Source of the DNA: Verrucomicrobiales bacterium
Lineage (GTDB): Bacteria > Verrucomicrobiota > Verrucomicrobiia > Limisphaerales > J093
Direction: 5' to 3'
Assembly: GCA_015075445.1 (NCBI GenBank)
Contig: JABTUJ010000013.1
Coordinates: 62,001-126,000 of the forward strand
DNA length: 64,000 bases
The notes beneath the pieces were generated by a model that did not search any database, was not told the origin of the DNA, and worked only from the letters and a program-made list of their open reading frames with translations. Of this stretch, positions 45,301-52,035 are shown one piece after another. Each line of letters opens with the position of its first letter. The stretch's first letter is position 1. A program made the translations under genes and the position numbers.

Positions 45301-47961
45301 AATGTCCTGGCCACGGTGACCATTGTGGACAACGAAACGCCCGGCAGCGTGGACTTCGAGTTCAACCCCGGCACGGGCGCCAACGACACCGTCCTCACCC
45401 TCGCCCTCCAGGTCGATGCCAAGGTCGTGCTCGGCGGCCGCTTCACCGAACTGGATCAGGTCTCCCTCAACCGCATCGCCCGCCTGCACGACGACGGTTA
45501 TCTCGACACCTTCCTCAACCCCGGTGAGGGTTTTGACGACGAGACCTACGCCCTGGCGCTCCAGCCGGACGGCCGCATCCTCGTGGGCGGCCGCTTCACC
45601 CGCTTCGACACCACCACGGTGAACCGCCTGGCCCGCCTCAACGCCGATGGGGCGCTCGATCCCGATTTCGCGATCGGCAGCGGCGCCAGTGCACCGGTTC
45701 GCGCCCTGGCGGTCGAGAGCGAAGGCACGCTGCTCGTGGGCGGTGAATTCAGCACGCTCAGCGGCCAGAGCCGCCAGCGCCTGGCGCGCCTGCGTCCGAC
45801 CGGCGCCCTGGACCCGGATTTCCGCCCGCTCTTCGACGGCACCGTGCGTGCCCTGGCGGTGCAGACCGACGGCCAGATCCTCGTCGGCGGCAGCTTCCGG
45901 AACGTCAGCAGTGCCAGCCGGCCGTATCTGGTGCGCTTGAACCCCGACGGCACCGTCCAGACCGGCTTCGCCTCAGGCAACAGCCCGGATGGCGATGTGC
46001 ACGCGATTGCCCTCGAACCGAATGGGCGCATCCTCATCGCCGGCGCCTTCCGCAATCTGGGCAGCGTGCCGCGACGCGGCGTCGCACGGCTCAATGCCGA
46101 CGGGTCGCTGGACACCAGCTTCAGTCCCGGCTCCGGCATCAACGGCACGGCCTACGCCATCGGCGTGGCGGGCGATGGCAAGGTGTTGTTGGGTGGCGAA
46201 TTCACCACCTACAACGAGATCAGCCGGAACCGGATCGTGCGCCTGAACCCGAACGGCACGGTCGACACCGGGTTCGACGTCGGTAGCGGCGCCAACGGCA
46301 CGATCTACACGCTCGTGGTCCAGCCGGATACCGCCGTACTGATTGGCGGCGACTTCACCGTGGTGAAGGGGCTTCCGCGCCACCGCATCGCCCGGCTGCA
46401 CGGCGACGAGAAGTTCACCGTCAACGTCTTCGAATTCTCCGCGTCGCTTTACCGGGTGAAGGAAGACGAAGGTCCGGCGGTCATCACCGTCCTCCGCAGC
46501 GGCGATCTGACCGTGCCGGCCCAGGTGGACTACTTCACCTCCGACGGCACCGCGACCGCCGGCCTGGACTATGAGACGGCCCGCGGCACGCTCGCTTTCG
46601 CGGCGGGCGTCACGGAACGGACCTTCGAGGTGCCCATCCTCAATGATCAGGTGGGTGAGGGCGACGAAACCGTCTTTCTCACGCTCACCAACCTGCCGCC
46701 GGGCTTCACCACCGTGGCCCGGTTGCGGGCGACGCTGGTCATCGAGGACGACGAGAGCGCGGTGGCCTTCGCCCTGGCCAACTACACGGTCAAGGAGGAT
46801 GAAGGTCAGGCCAGCATCTCCGTCCGCCGCACCGGTCCCACTGACACCGTGGTGACAGTGGACTATGCGACTCGCGACGGTACGGCCATCGCCGGCCAGG
46901 ACTACGTGGCGGCCGCCGGCACCCTCACGTTCGATGCCGGCGTCGTCGAGCGCTCCTTCACCGTGGCCGTCGTGGACAATCCGGTGGTCGAACCAGACAA
47001 GACCGTGCGGCTCGAGTTGAGCAACCCGCAGGGTGGCGCGGTGCTGGGGAGCCTGGCAACCGCGACCCTGACCATCACCGACAACGATCGGGTCGAGAGC
47101 TACGCCCTGAACATCACCCCGCCCATCGGAGGGACCGTCACCCCGCCTTCGGGGTCGTACCCGGCGGGTTCGTCGCAGGTGGTGACCGCCGTGGCCGAAC
47201 GCGGTTTTCGCTTCCGGGCCTGGGAGGGTACGGTCAGCTCGACCGTCAACCCGCTGGTGCTCACCATGGACCGGGACTACCTGCTCACGGCGGACTTCGT
47301 GCCGACGCAGTACACGTACACGTTTGAGCCACCCTTCAAAGCGAGCGATCTGGCGCAACCCCCGTGGATCAGCAGTTCGACGCGTCCGTGGCTCCTCCAG
47401 TCGGGTGTGGCCAGCGCGGGCAGCTTCGCGGTTCGCTCGGGCGTGATCGGAGATGGCCAGGAGAGCACTCTGCAACTGCTGGTGAACTCGCGGGGCGGCT
47501 CGGCGGCCTTCGATGTCCGCGTCAGCTCCGAGGCCAACTGGGATTTCGCCGAGTTCTACGTGAACGGAGTTCGCCTCCAGCGCTGGAGCGGCAACGTGCC
47601 CTGGCGCACCTACCGCTTCAGCCTCACGCCCGGAACGCACGCCCTGGCCTGGCGCTATGTGAAGGACAACAACTACGCCAGCGGTCTGGACGCCATGTTC
47701 GTCGACAACCTCTACGTCCCGGACGCCAGCCCGGATCCGACCGATCCGGCGGCGCAACTGCGCGTGGTGGTTGTGCCGGGTGCTCTGCAGCTCTGGATCA
47801 CCGGCAAAGCAGGGCTGACCTATACCCTGGAACAAAGCCCCGACCTCGCCGTCTGGACCCCCGTCGGAGACTACCCGAATCCGACCGGCACCGTCGTGGT
47901 TCCCCAGACCGTGGACCCCAGCAAGGGCGCCGTGTTCTATCGCGCCGTCACCACGCCTTAA
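39337..47961 (+). CDS. Giant secreted metzincin-type metalloprotease with Calx-beta and delta-60 repeats
   Basis: The product is 2874 residues. There is a signal or anchor segment at the start (WSLAGLAVFFVCLSFWP), then an N-terminal region with CxxC at 258/261. A protease domain has HEIGHCYGLGH at 447-457 (H447, E448, H451, H457) and a Met-turn DVMG with M503, a metzincin set resembling gametolysin (M11). About 690-770 is PKD-like and about 770-860 a carboxypeptidase-regulatory-like domain. About ten Calx-beta domains follow (GTATxGxDY and DND ends), interrupted at about 2004-2365 by seven delta-60 repeats (LQPDGRILVGGRF type). An InlB-type repeat (FRFRAWEGTV) and a module shared with the S8 protease close it. 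The gene is intact. Substrate and location are unknown; export is clear. Confidence 0.9.
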   Translation: MKAVKWSLAGLAVFFVCLSFWPTGGKSSAPVRVATRPGEVTATPVVPGPALLSYKAAEANALSVPQTVTATSPEAQAPQQRSAGGPASPQTAFAGWVERYLEQAWGGDQAALLEEGEALAIARRTALEETIQANPRAALEQAVPYRWRQLLPETITRHFEETVSGLARYDVFMACPLPGADYHLFKHTTYRYATLAGRQYRAYVYGGRTAQMSHPSLPLHGIAVGDVLAVHEEPARVVESEEAQVRVQAGGLAGKPACLVCGGSSTSPKHLDVAGSLVEVCSGSHADAVNRALMGPEVASAALFAGLPTWTTPPPEPPVGTYGVRRALYMRLVFRDDTTIPISEAQALAEMDEVNNFYIENSYSKTAVITTVTPVLTLPHPKAWYSKNGPGSLMADATAEAAKAGYAQENFELVLARFTPVPGYNWGGLGGGKNAWLQYNGAGLAIHEIGHCYGLGHANFWDTRRAALPNPPPDRFDVDSVIGHDSIIGAGDDIEYGDPFDVMGGGGGEYQGAGTGTGELSGFSGHFNPIGKRNLQWLPASGVLEVSASGTNRIHVFDTPVLGENRAYALTVQKDAQRTYWVSARHKIHSNPRLTNGVSLHWSAWPQMQGSYSTLLDTTPGTAEGKDDSPIAVGRTYADDESRLYITPFARGGAEGETWYDIVVHFGPVEGNAPPQATLTATTNRVARNRPVTFTVNAVDPNDDPLSYYWDVSDGSFGANGPTLTRTWAIDGDYRVRVEVSDMKGGKVSRHMVVRVGTPTNSFRISGVVVDDKGEPLADVRVANGAITNNTELDVDFQSTFTDSDGRFTLINQTPGDKEVTAFLHGYVTTAQNFNQIVTVDQQHVEGLEFLALAQRRVTVEVLQHANLGAKTPGTFRFTRTGDTNTDLRVVYALGGTATTNDFIAPTNRTTHTNALQRLLGDASVPVPFYLLYFPTGVLQTNLTIMPAPSATGAEEKTLRASVMYALQKEFTYMTNVDDGEGGQVEALATNYIFLTGWEVLPVNGQDTWVQTYGEYVVGSPGDATMRLQGVPASTPTISLVAVDPAASENRGDSALFLLLRTGRTNVPVDVRLGFGGTATYDADYVPLPVFVTIPAGVTVVRLPLYVRPDLYLEGNETVEITIQPDPAYRIGTASASVVIGDNDLPTLTVVASDAVASELGNDRGAVTFTRLGDLHRALTVNYLAGGTAVSGRDYRSLPGTLTIPAGQPSVTLTIEARNNNLQDGGNTLDIILSDSPTYNVGSPGVATVFIQDGALPTVFIRAIDDTAAEPNDPGEFLIFRAGSMQSELVVELAVGGTARPVADYGPITSLGRIPAGATSVVVRVSPVNDQIREDPETVICEILPSPNYNRSVIVTNMQATITINDDDGSGPLGVGFTFLNSSVVEGSLTGLVAVSVSANPPEGQDVTVDWKVTGGTAIPGVDYIATNTSGRLLFTNVPDPAISNRVLLIPFPVLDDTVPEPSRTVVFTLVEPAPLLSNEFVTNEITLTNELGETIGTTNVIETNVLVIPIPMNAVMDVYRAHTLTILDDDVAEVSLEVVEPLAYEEGRREGLIRIRRVGSLAQDLEVKIGVAGTASNGSDYETVPGRVVIRAGEDAYELRIIPVDDPMQEFMESVVITLIEAPGARLGSNVTGVVNIVDNDGTVEFSSPSYTAFESSGRAEITLRRTSATNSAASVAYTAVAGTATAGDFYPTNGIVAFAPGETLKSFFVDLIDDRIVELPKTVELTLRNLSDGVPLGGQNTATLTILDDDTLVELRATRINAIENDPIAEVTVYRFGIITNLLRVELVATTNGTAIDGVDFTAANYALVFQPGQTSVVAPVALLDDVEFDGEKILPVVLTNLDLAATYGTNIQGEIVIRDDECALQLTATEYSVDEYARTLTVQVERTGSTVHPVQVRIDTQDGTATVGRDYAGLHQVLTFAGDALTRAQDGTGVLVLQPGEALQSVDIRILDDRIGEGNEVFYVQLRDVRTVGGVGQPGTVVLGTNVLATVTIVDNETPGSVDFEFNPGTGANDTVLTLALQVDAKVVLGGRFTELDQVSLNRIARLHDDGYLDTFLNPGEGFDDETYALALQPDGRILVGGRFTRFDTTTVNRLARLNADGALDPDFAIGSGASAPVRALAVESEGTLLVGGEFSTLSGQSRQRLARLRPTGALDPDFRPLFDGTVRALAVQTDGQILVGGSFRNVSSASRPYLVRLNPDGTVQTGFASGNSPDGDVHAIALEPNGRILIAGAFRNLGSVPRRGVARLNADGSLDTSFSPGSGINGTAYAIGVAGDGKVLLGGEFTTYNEISRNRIVRLNPNGTVDTGFDVGSGANGTIYTLVVQPDTAVLIGGDFTVVKGLPRHRIARLHGDEKFTVNVFEFSASLYRVKEDEGPAVITVLRSGDLTVPAQVDYFTSDGTATAGLDYETARGTLAFAAGVTERTFEVPILNDQVGEGDETVFLTLTNLPPGFTTVARLRATLVIEDDESAVAFALANYTVKEDEGQASISVRRTGPTDTVVTVDYATRDGTAIAGQDYVAAAGTLTFDAGVVERSFTVAVVDNPVVEPDKTVRLELSNPQGGAVLGSLATATLTITDNDRVESYALNITPPIGGTVTPPSGSYPAGSSQVVTAVAERGFRFRAWEGTVSSTVNPLVLTMDRDYLLTADFVPTQYTYTFEPPFKASDLAQPPWISSSTRPWLLQSGVASAGSFAVRSGVIGDGQESTLQLLVNSRGGSAAFDVRVSSEANWDFAEFYVNGVRLQRWSGNVPWRTYRFSLTPGTHALAWRYVKDNNYASGLDAMFVDNLYVPDASPDPTDPAAQLRVVVVPGALQLWITGKAGLTYTLEQSPDLAVWTPVGDYPNPTGTVVVPQTVDPSKGAVFYRAVTTP

Positions 47962-47982
47962 CCCGGAAATCTCATACCCGCT

Positions 47983-48074
47983 GTAGGCGCCACGTGAGGA
48001 GGCGTTTGGAGCGTAGGTGCCGACGTGAGGAGGCGTTTGGAGCGTAGGCGCCGACGTGAGGAGGCTTTTGGAGC
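47983..48074. repeat. Three tandem copies of a 31-base intergenic repeat
   Basis: Copies begin at 47983 (30 bases), 48013 (31) and 48044 (31). Each reads GTAGG-C/T-GCC-(G)-ACGTGAGGAGGCG/CTTTGGAGC with one or two differences. A fourth partial start, GTAGGCTGCC, follows. The core GTAGGCGCCGACGTGAGGAGGCG also forms the left arm of the palindrome at 54086-54112, so this is one dispersed repeat family. Units are directly adjacent, without spacers. Confidence 0.85.
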
Positions 48075-48267
48075 GTAGGCTGCCATTTCCGTGACGGAAC
48101 CGACCGGGGGCGTTCGTGGCTGGCGTTGCGGCGGTTGACCTGGGACGCGGAGGGTTGGCCTACGTTGTCCGCGGGCGCGAGTTTGGCGGTGCCGTCTCCC
48201 CGGGATCGGCCGGTTCCTCCTGAACCGTTGCCGGGACGGTGAACTTGATGGGGCGAAGGGCGACGAG

Positions 48268-48330
48268 GGTCGAAGGTCGAAGGTCGAAGGTCGAAGGTCG
48301 AAGGGCGAAGGGCGAAGGGCGAAGGGCGAA
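48268..48330. repeat. Heptanucleotide microsatellite, nine units
   Basis: Five GGTCGAA units (48268-48302) are followed by four GGGCGAA units (48303-48330), in perfect 7-base register. Two or three degenerate units lie just upstream (about 48251-48267). It is non-coding, between the giant protease gene and the DUF2249 gene. Such arrays can change length by slippage. Confidence 0.9.
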
Positions 48331-48494
48331 GGGCCAGGGAGGCTGCGGGATGCAGACGGGCACGACCGAATTGACTGGGGCCTCCACGCAAAGCGGCGGT
48401 CAACCGCACGCACTCCAGACGCTGGCGCGAGGTCCGCACGGTCTTGGGACGTGACGTCTTTCCGCGTCTTTTTCCTGTTCAAATGGCTGGATCC

Positions 48495-48791
48495 ATGAAA
48501 AGGAAGCACTTGGGGCGCGGCCAGAAGACCGTGACCCCTCCACGAATGCGCACCGCACGATCGCTGGTTCGACGTTTGGATGTCCGCCCGCTGCTGGCGC
48601 GGGGAGAGGAGCCCTTTTCAACCATTCGCCGGGCCGTGGATGCCTTGCGTCCCGGGGAGGGTCTGGCCGTAACGGCGCCTTTTCTGCCGTCGCCGCTGAT
48701 CGAGAAGCTCGGGAGCGAAGGGTTCGAGTCCGAGGTCGAGCACGTGGGAGGCGGCGCCTGGACGGTGGTGTTCCGGCGCGCGCGTGATTGA
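48495..48791 (+). CDS. DUF2249 (TusA-like fold) protein
   Basis: The 98-residue product contains the DUF2249 core: LDVRPLLARGEEPFSTIRRAVDAL, PGEGLAVTAPFLPSPLIEKL and a C-terminal strand ending AWTVVFRR. The domain resembles TusA/SirA sulfur-carrier folds but here lacks an obvious catalytic cysteine. It is often found beside hemerythrin, Crp/Fnr-type regulator and nitric-oxide or denitrification genes, and here it is followed directly by a Crp/Fnr regulator. The start at 48495 is chosen over 48444 or 48483. The first about 25 residues are basic and probably unstructured. Confidence 0.8.
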   Translation: MKRKHLGRGQKTVTPPRMRTARSLVRRLDVRPLLARGEEPFSTIRRAVDALRPGEGLAVTAPFLPSPLIEKLGSEGFESEVEHVGGGAWTVVFRRARD

Positions 48792-48801
48792 TACGCTCTC
48801 C

Positions 48802-49524
48802 ATGACTCCGTCGCAATTCGCCGAGCTGAAACAGATCGCCGTGGTCAGTGCCTTGCAGGCCTGCCAGCTCTTTTCCGGACTTGCCAGCGCTGATCTGCGC
48901 AACGTGGCGGCGATCACCGTGCTGAAGCCGTTGCGGAAAGGGGACTATCTGTTTCGCGAAGGGGAGCCGTCGCGCGGCTTCTATGTGGTGCAACAGGGCG
49001 CCATCAACGTGCATCGCGTGGGGGCTTCGGGCAAAGAGCAGGTGATCCACGTGTTTCGGGCAGGGGAATCGTTTGCGGAAGCGACCCTCGCGACCGAGAC
49101 CGGGTACCCGGCCGACGCGCGGGCACTGGAGCCGAGCCAGGTGTTGCTCGTGCAGAAGCAGGAGTTCATCGGCCTGCTGCGGCAACACCCGGGACTGGCC
49201 CTGCGCATGTTGGGAGCCATGAGCCAGCACCTGCGGGTGCTCGTGGGCCTGCTGGACGACCTCACGCTCAAGGACGTCGAGACCCGCCTGGCCAACTGGC
49301 TGATCAAGCGGTGTCCGGATCGGGAAGGCACGCGGCCGGTGGTGATCGAGCTGCCCATGACCAAGCGGGTGCTGGCGGCCGAGTTGGGCACCGTGAGCGA
49401 GACGTTCTCCCGGACGCTGGCCAAGTTCCGCGAGCAGGAACTGGTGGCGGTGAAGGGCCGTCGCCTGACGGTACTGTCGCCGGCACGGCTGACGGCCCTG
49501 CTGCGAAAGCACTTGGGCGAGTGA
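48802..49524 (+). CDS. Crp/Fnr-family transcriptional regulator
   Basis: The 240-residue product has an N-terminal cyclic-nucleotide-type sensor barrel (LRKGDYLFREGEPSRGFYVVQQGAINVHRVG, QVIHVFRAGESFAEATL). A dimer helix and a C-terminal winged HTH follow (PMTKRVLAAELGTVSETFSRTLAKFREQELVAVKGRRLTVL). Only one Cys lies near the N-terminus (QACQLF), so a 4Fe-4S Fnr cluster is not supported. A heme or other effector as in Dnr/NnrR proteins is possible given the adjacent DUF2249 gene. A GTG start at 48784, overlapping that gene by 8 bases, is an alternative and would imply coupling. Confidence 0.92.
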   Translation: MTPSQFAELKQIAVVSALQACQLFSGLASADLRNVAAITVLKPLRKGDYLFREGEPSRGFYVVQQGAINVHRVGASGKEQVIHVFRAGESFAEATLATETGYPADARALEPSQVLLVQKQEFIGLLRQHPGLALRMLGAMSQHLRVLVGLLDDLTLKDVETRLANWLIKRCPDREGTRPVVIELPMTKRVLAAELGTVSETFSRTLAKFREQELVAVKGRRLTVLSPARLTALLRKHLGE

Positions 49525-49618
49525 CCCGCCGTGCCCGGAGGATCCCGCCGCTTGCCGGAGAGGCGCGGGTCGGGGAAACTTTTGGTGGAACGCGGTTTTG
49601 TACTTCCAACTTTGCGGT

Positions 49619-50896
49619 ATGCCGAAATTCGCCTACAAGGCCCGACGCCGTTCCGGCGAGATGGTGCAGGATGAGATTGACGCGGCGGACCGGCCGGCGG
49701 CGGTGCTCAAGCTGCAGCAGACCGGACTCTTTCCACTGATGGTCGAGATGGCGCGCGGGGCGGCGGTGGCGGCGCGGCGGGAGCGGGTGGCGCGGGGCGG
49801 CAGCACGGCGAGTTTGTTGCCCGAGGCGTTGCGCCGGGTGCTGCAGCGGCAGCGCAAGCCGCGCCTGGCCGAGCTGGCCACGTACGCGCAGCAGCTCACC
49901 AACCTGCTCAAGGCGGGGATGCCGCTGACATTGGCGCTGAACAGCATGTCGCACCTGGGCTCGAAAGGCATCCCGGCCGACGTCAGCCGGCAGCTCAAAC
50001 AGGATGTCATGGAGGGAAAGAGCCTGTCCGAGGCGATGTCGCGTCAGCCGCGGGTGTTTTCGGATCTGTTCGTCAACATGGTCCGGGCGGGCGAGCAGAG
50101 CGGGGCCATGGTGGATGTGCTCGAGCGGTTGGCCCACCATTTCGAGCGCTTCTCCGAGGTGCGACAGAAGCTGATCTCGGCGATGATCTACCCGGCCGTG
50201 GTCTGCTGCGTGGGGGTGGTGATCATCTTCTTCTTCATGACCGTCATGCTGCCGAAGTTCCTGGTGATCTTCGAGGGCATGAAGGGCGTGACGTTGCCGG
50301 CCTCGACGCGGCTCCTGATCGGGCTGAGCGACCTTTTCAAGGGCTACTGGTGGCTGTTCCCGGCGGTGGGGCTGGTGGCCGTGATCCTGTACAACCGGTA
50401 CAAGGCGACCGAACCCGGCGCGCTGGCGATTGACCGGCTCTACATGCGCGCGCCGGTGTTGGGTCGGGTGGTGCGGCTGACCCTGTTCAGCCAGTTCGCC
50501 CGGACCCTCGGGACCCTGCTGCAGAATGGGGTCCCGGTGCTGACCGCGCTGCGCATCACGGAGCAGGTAATCGGCAACCGCGTGATTCGCGCGGCGATCG
50601 CCGGCACGCGGGAGGCGGTGACCGATGGCAAGAGCCTGGCGCAGCCCCTGGCGCGCAGCGAGGTGTTCCCGCAGTTGATGATCGACCTGGTGCGCATCGG
50701 CGAGGAAACCGGAGACGTCGCCGGCGCGCTGCGGAACGTGGCCGAGACCTACGAGAACGAACTCACCATCGCGCTCCGCGTGATGACCAACCTGATCGAA
50801 CCCGCGATGATCATCCTCATGGCCGTGGGCGTGGGCTTCCTGCTGTTCAGCGTCCTGTCCGCCATGTTCCAGATCACCGCCAACCTGGGGCGCTGA
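49619..50896 (+). CDS. gspF: Type II secretion system inner-membrane protein GspF
   Basis: The 425-residue product has the GspF/PilC layout. An N-terminal domain starts MPKFAYKARRRSGEMVQDEI. Two homologous cytoplasmic helical domains follow (LATYAQQLTNLLKAGMPLTLALNSM and FSQFARTLGTLLQNGVPVLTALRI), each followed by membrane helices (AVVCCVGVVIIFFFMTVML; MIILMAVGVGFLLFSVLSAMF). The repeated GEESGAM/GEETGDV-type motifs are present as RAGEQSGAM and RIGEETGDV. It anchors the assembly ATPase and pseudopilus at the inner membrane. It is the first gene of a five-gene set, overlapping the next by 1 base (TGATG). No GspE or GspD is adjacent. Confidence 0.95.
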   Translation: MPKFAYKARRRSGEMVQDEIDAADRPAAVLKLQQTGLFPLMVEMARGAAVAARRERVARGGSTASLLPEALRRVLQRQRKPRLAELATYAQQLTNLLKAGMPLTLALNSMSHLGSKGIPADVSRQLKQDVMEGKSLSEAMSRQPRVFSDLFVNMVRAGEQSGAMVDVLERLAHHFERFSEVRQKLISAMIYPAVVCCVGVVIIFFFMTVMLPKFLVIFEGMKGVTLPASTRLLIGLSDLFKGYWWLFPAVGLVAVILYNRYKATEPGALAIDRLYMRAPVLGRVVRLTLFSQFARTLGTLLQNGVPVLTALRITEQVIGNRVIRAAIAGTREAVTDGKSLAQPLARSEVFPQLMIDLVRIGEETGDVAGALRNVAETYENELTIALRVMTNLIEPAMIILMAVGVGFLLFSVLSAMFQITANLGR

Positions 50897-51510
50897 TGCG
50901 AGCCCGCCGACTCCCAACCTGCCGGCCACGCGCGGCCCCCGGCCGTCGGGCCCGGGGCTTCACGTTGTTCGAGATCATGATGGTCCTCGCGATCCTTGTG
51001 ATCATCGTCGGCGTCGGTCTGCCGGCGATGATCTCCACGGTCCGCAAAGGGCCGATGCGCCAGGCGTTGGCGGACCTCGAGGAAGGCTTCTTGCGCGCGC
51101 GCATGCGGGCGATCCTGACCGGTCAGCCGGCCGAGCTGGTCATCCACGCCGCGGACGGAACGCTCACGTTGCGTTCGGTGAGCGAAGGGCCGGCTCCGTC
51201 GGTGGAACCGGGCGTGTCCTTCCCGCCGGTGGATCTGGGCGAAGAGTTTCGCGAGACGGCGGGACCTCCGAAACGTGCCACGACGGGTGACTTGCCCGAC
51301 TTCTCGGCCAAGCTCGACCCGAGCGTGGCCTTCAAGCAGCTCACGGTGAGTCTGCGCGATGTGATGGACGAGACGGAGGCGGCGGTGCGGTTCTACCCGA
51401 ACGGGACCTGCGACGCGTTGACGGCGTTGCTGGTATCGGAAGCGGGGCAGGAGCGCGCCTTGACGCTGGAGATCACGACCGGCCGGATGGGGCTCGAGGT
51501 GATCCGATGA
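50896..51510 (+). CDS. gspH: Type II secretion pseudopilin GspH-like
   Basis: The 204-residue product has a long basic leader of about 20 residues followed by the prepilin peptidase site and N-terminal helix: G-FTLFEIMMVLAILVIIVGVGL, with the conserved E at position +5. The soluble part fits a minor pseudopilin of the GspH type (YPNGTCDALTALL near the end). It would be cut by a prepilin peptidase (not in this window) and placed near the pseudopilus tip. It starts within the gspF stop (TGATG) and ends overlapping the next start by 4 bases. Confidence 0.85.
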   Translation: MRARRLPTCRPRAAPGRRARGFTLFEIMMVLAILVIIVGVGLPAMISTVRKGPMRQALADLEEGFLRARMRAILTGQPAELVIHAADGTLTLRSVSEGPAPSVEPGVSFPPVDLGEEFRETAGPPKRATTGDLPDFSAKLDPSVAFKQLTVSLRDVMDETEAAVRFYPNGTCDALTALLVSEAGQERALTLEITTGRMGLEVIR

Positions 51511-52034
51511 AGATCGAACGTCCGACAACCGGGCACGATGGCGTTCGCCCGATGGGCACCGAAGGCTACGAAGCGCACGAGGCCACCCGTCGACTCGGCC
51601 CTTCGTTTCCTTCGTTCCCTTCGAAGGCCTTCACGTTACTCGAGGTGATGATTGCCATGGCGATCTTCTTCATGGCGGTGTTCGCCATCCTCGGGCTGGT
51701 GGCGCAGAACCTGCGGATCGCGCGGAACCTGAGTCTGGGGGAGATCGATGTCAGCACGGTGGCTGTGGAACTGACGCTGCAGACGCTGACGAACCGGGAG
51801 ATGAGCGAAGGATTTGTGAGCGGGGATTTCGGCGAGACCTACCCGGGGGCAAGCTGGACGGCCAGCCTGTACCTGGTGTCGTCGAACGCCGGGGGGCTGC
51901 GCACGCGCTCGTCGGGAGGGGGGCTGTACCAGGCGGACATCACGATCAATTGGCCGCAGAACAACCTGCTGAAGGAGAAGAAGGCCAGCCTGCTGCTTTA
52001 CCGCCCGAATCTCGGCGGCGGGCCCGGGAGATAA
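51507..52034 (+). CDS. gspI: Type II secretion pseudopilin GspI-like
   Basis: The 175-residue product carries a prepilin segment KAFTLLEVMIAMAIFFMAVFAI, but the leader before it is unusually long (about 41 residues). That leader contains low-complexity PSFPSFPSK coded by CTTCGTTTCCTTCGTTCCCTTCG. Helix sequence TLLEVMIAMAIF and gene order (H-I-J-K) mark it as GspI. It overlaps gspH by 4 bases. A shorter in-frame start (MGTEGYEAHE, 51552) would reduce the leader to about 26 residues. The lysine before the cleavage helix replaces the usual glycine at -1 (KAF rather than GF), which may affect processing. Confidence 0.82.
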   Translation: MKIERPTTGHDGVRPMGTEGYEAHEATRRLGPSFPSFPSKAFTLLEVMIAMAIFFMAVFAILGLVAQNLRIARNLSLGEIDVSTVAVELTLQTLTNREMSEGFVSGDFGETYPGASWTASLYLVSSNAGGLRTRSSGGGLYQADITINWPQNNLLKEKKASLLLYRPNLGGGPGR

Positions 52035-52035
52035 C

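Larger units (their letters stand above)
47962..48494. other. 533-base non-coding, repeat-rich gap
   Basis: This gap holds three tandem copies of a 31-base repeat (47983-48074) and a nine-unit heptanucleotide array (48268-48330). No credible gene is seen: the open frames across it are strings of the repeat. No clear promoter for the DUF2249/Crp pair could be identified. Confidence 0.6.

Noticed and set aside
47983..48074. Repeats considered as a small CRISPR array
   Set aside because: The copies are directly adjacent with no spacers, are imperfect, and no cas gene is in the window.
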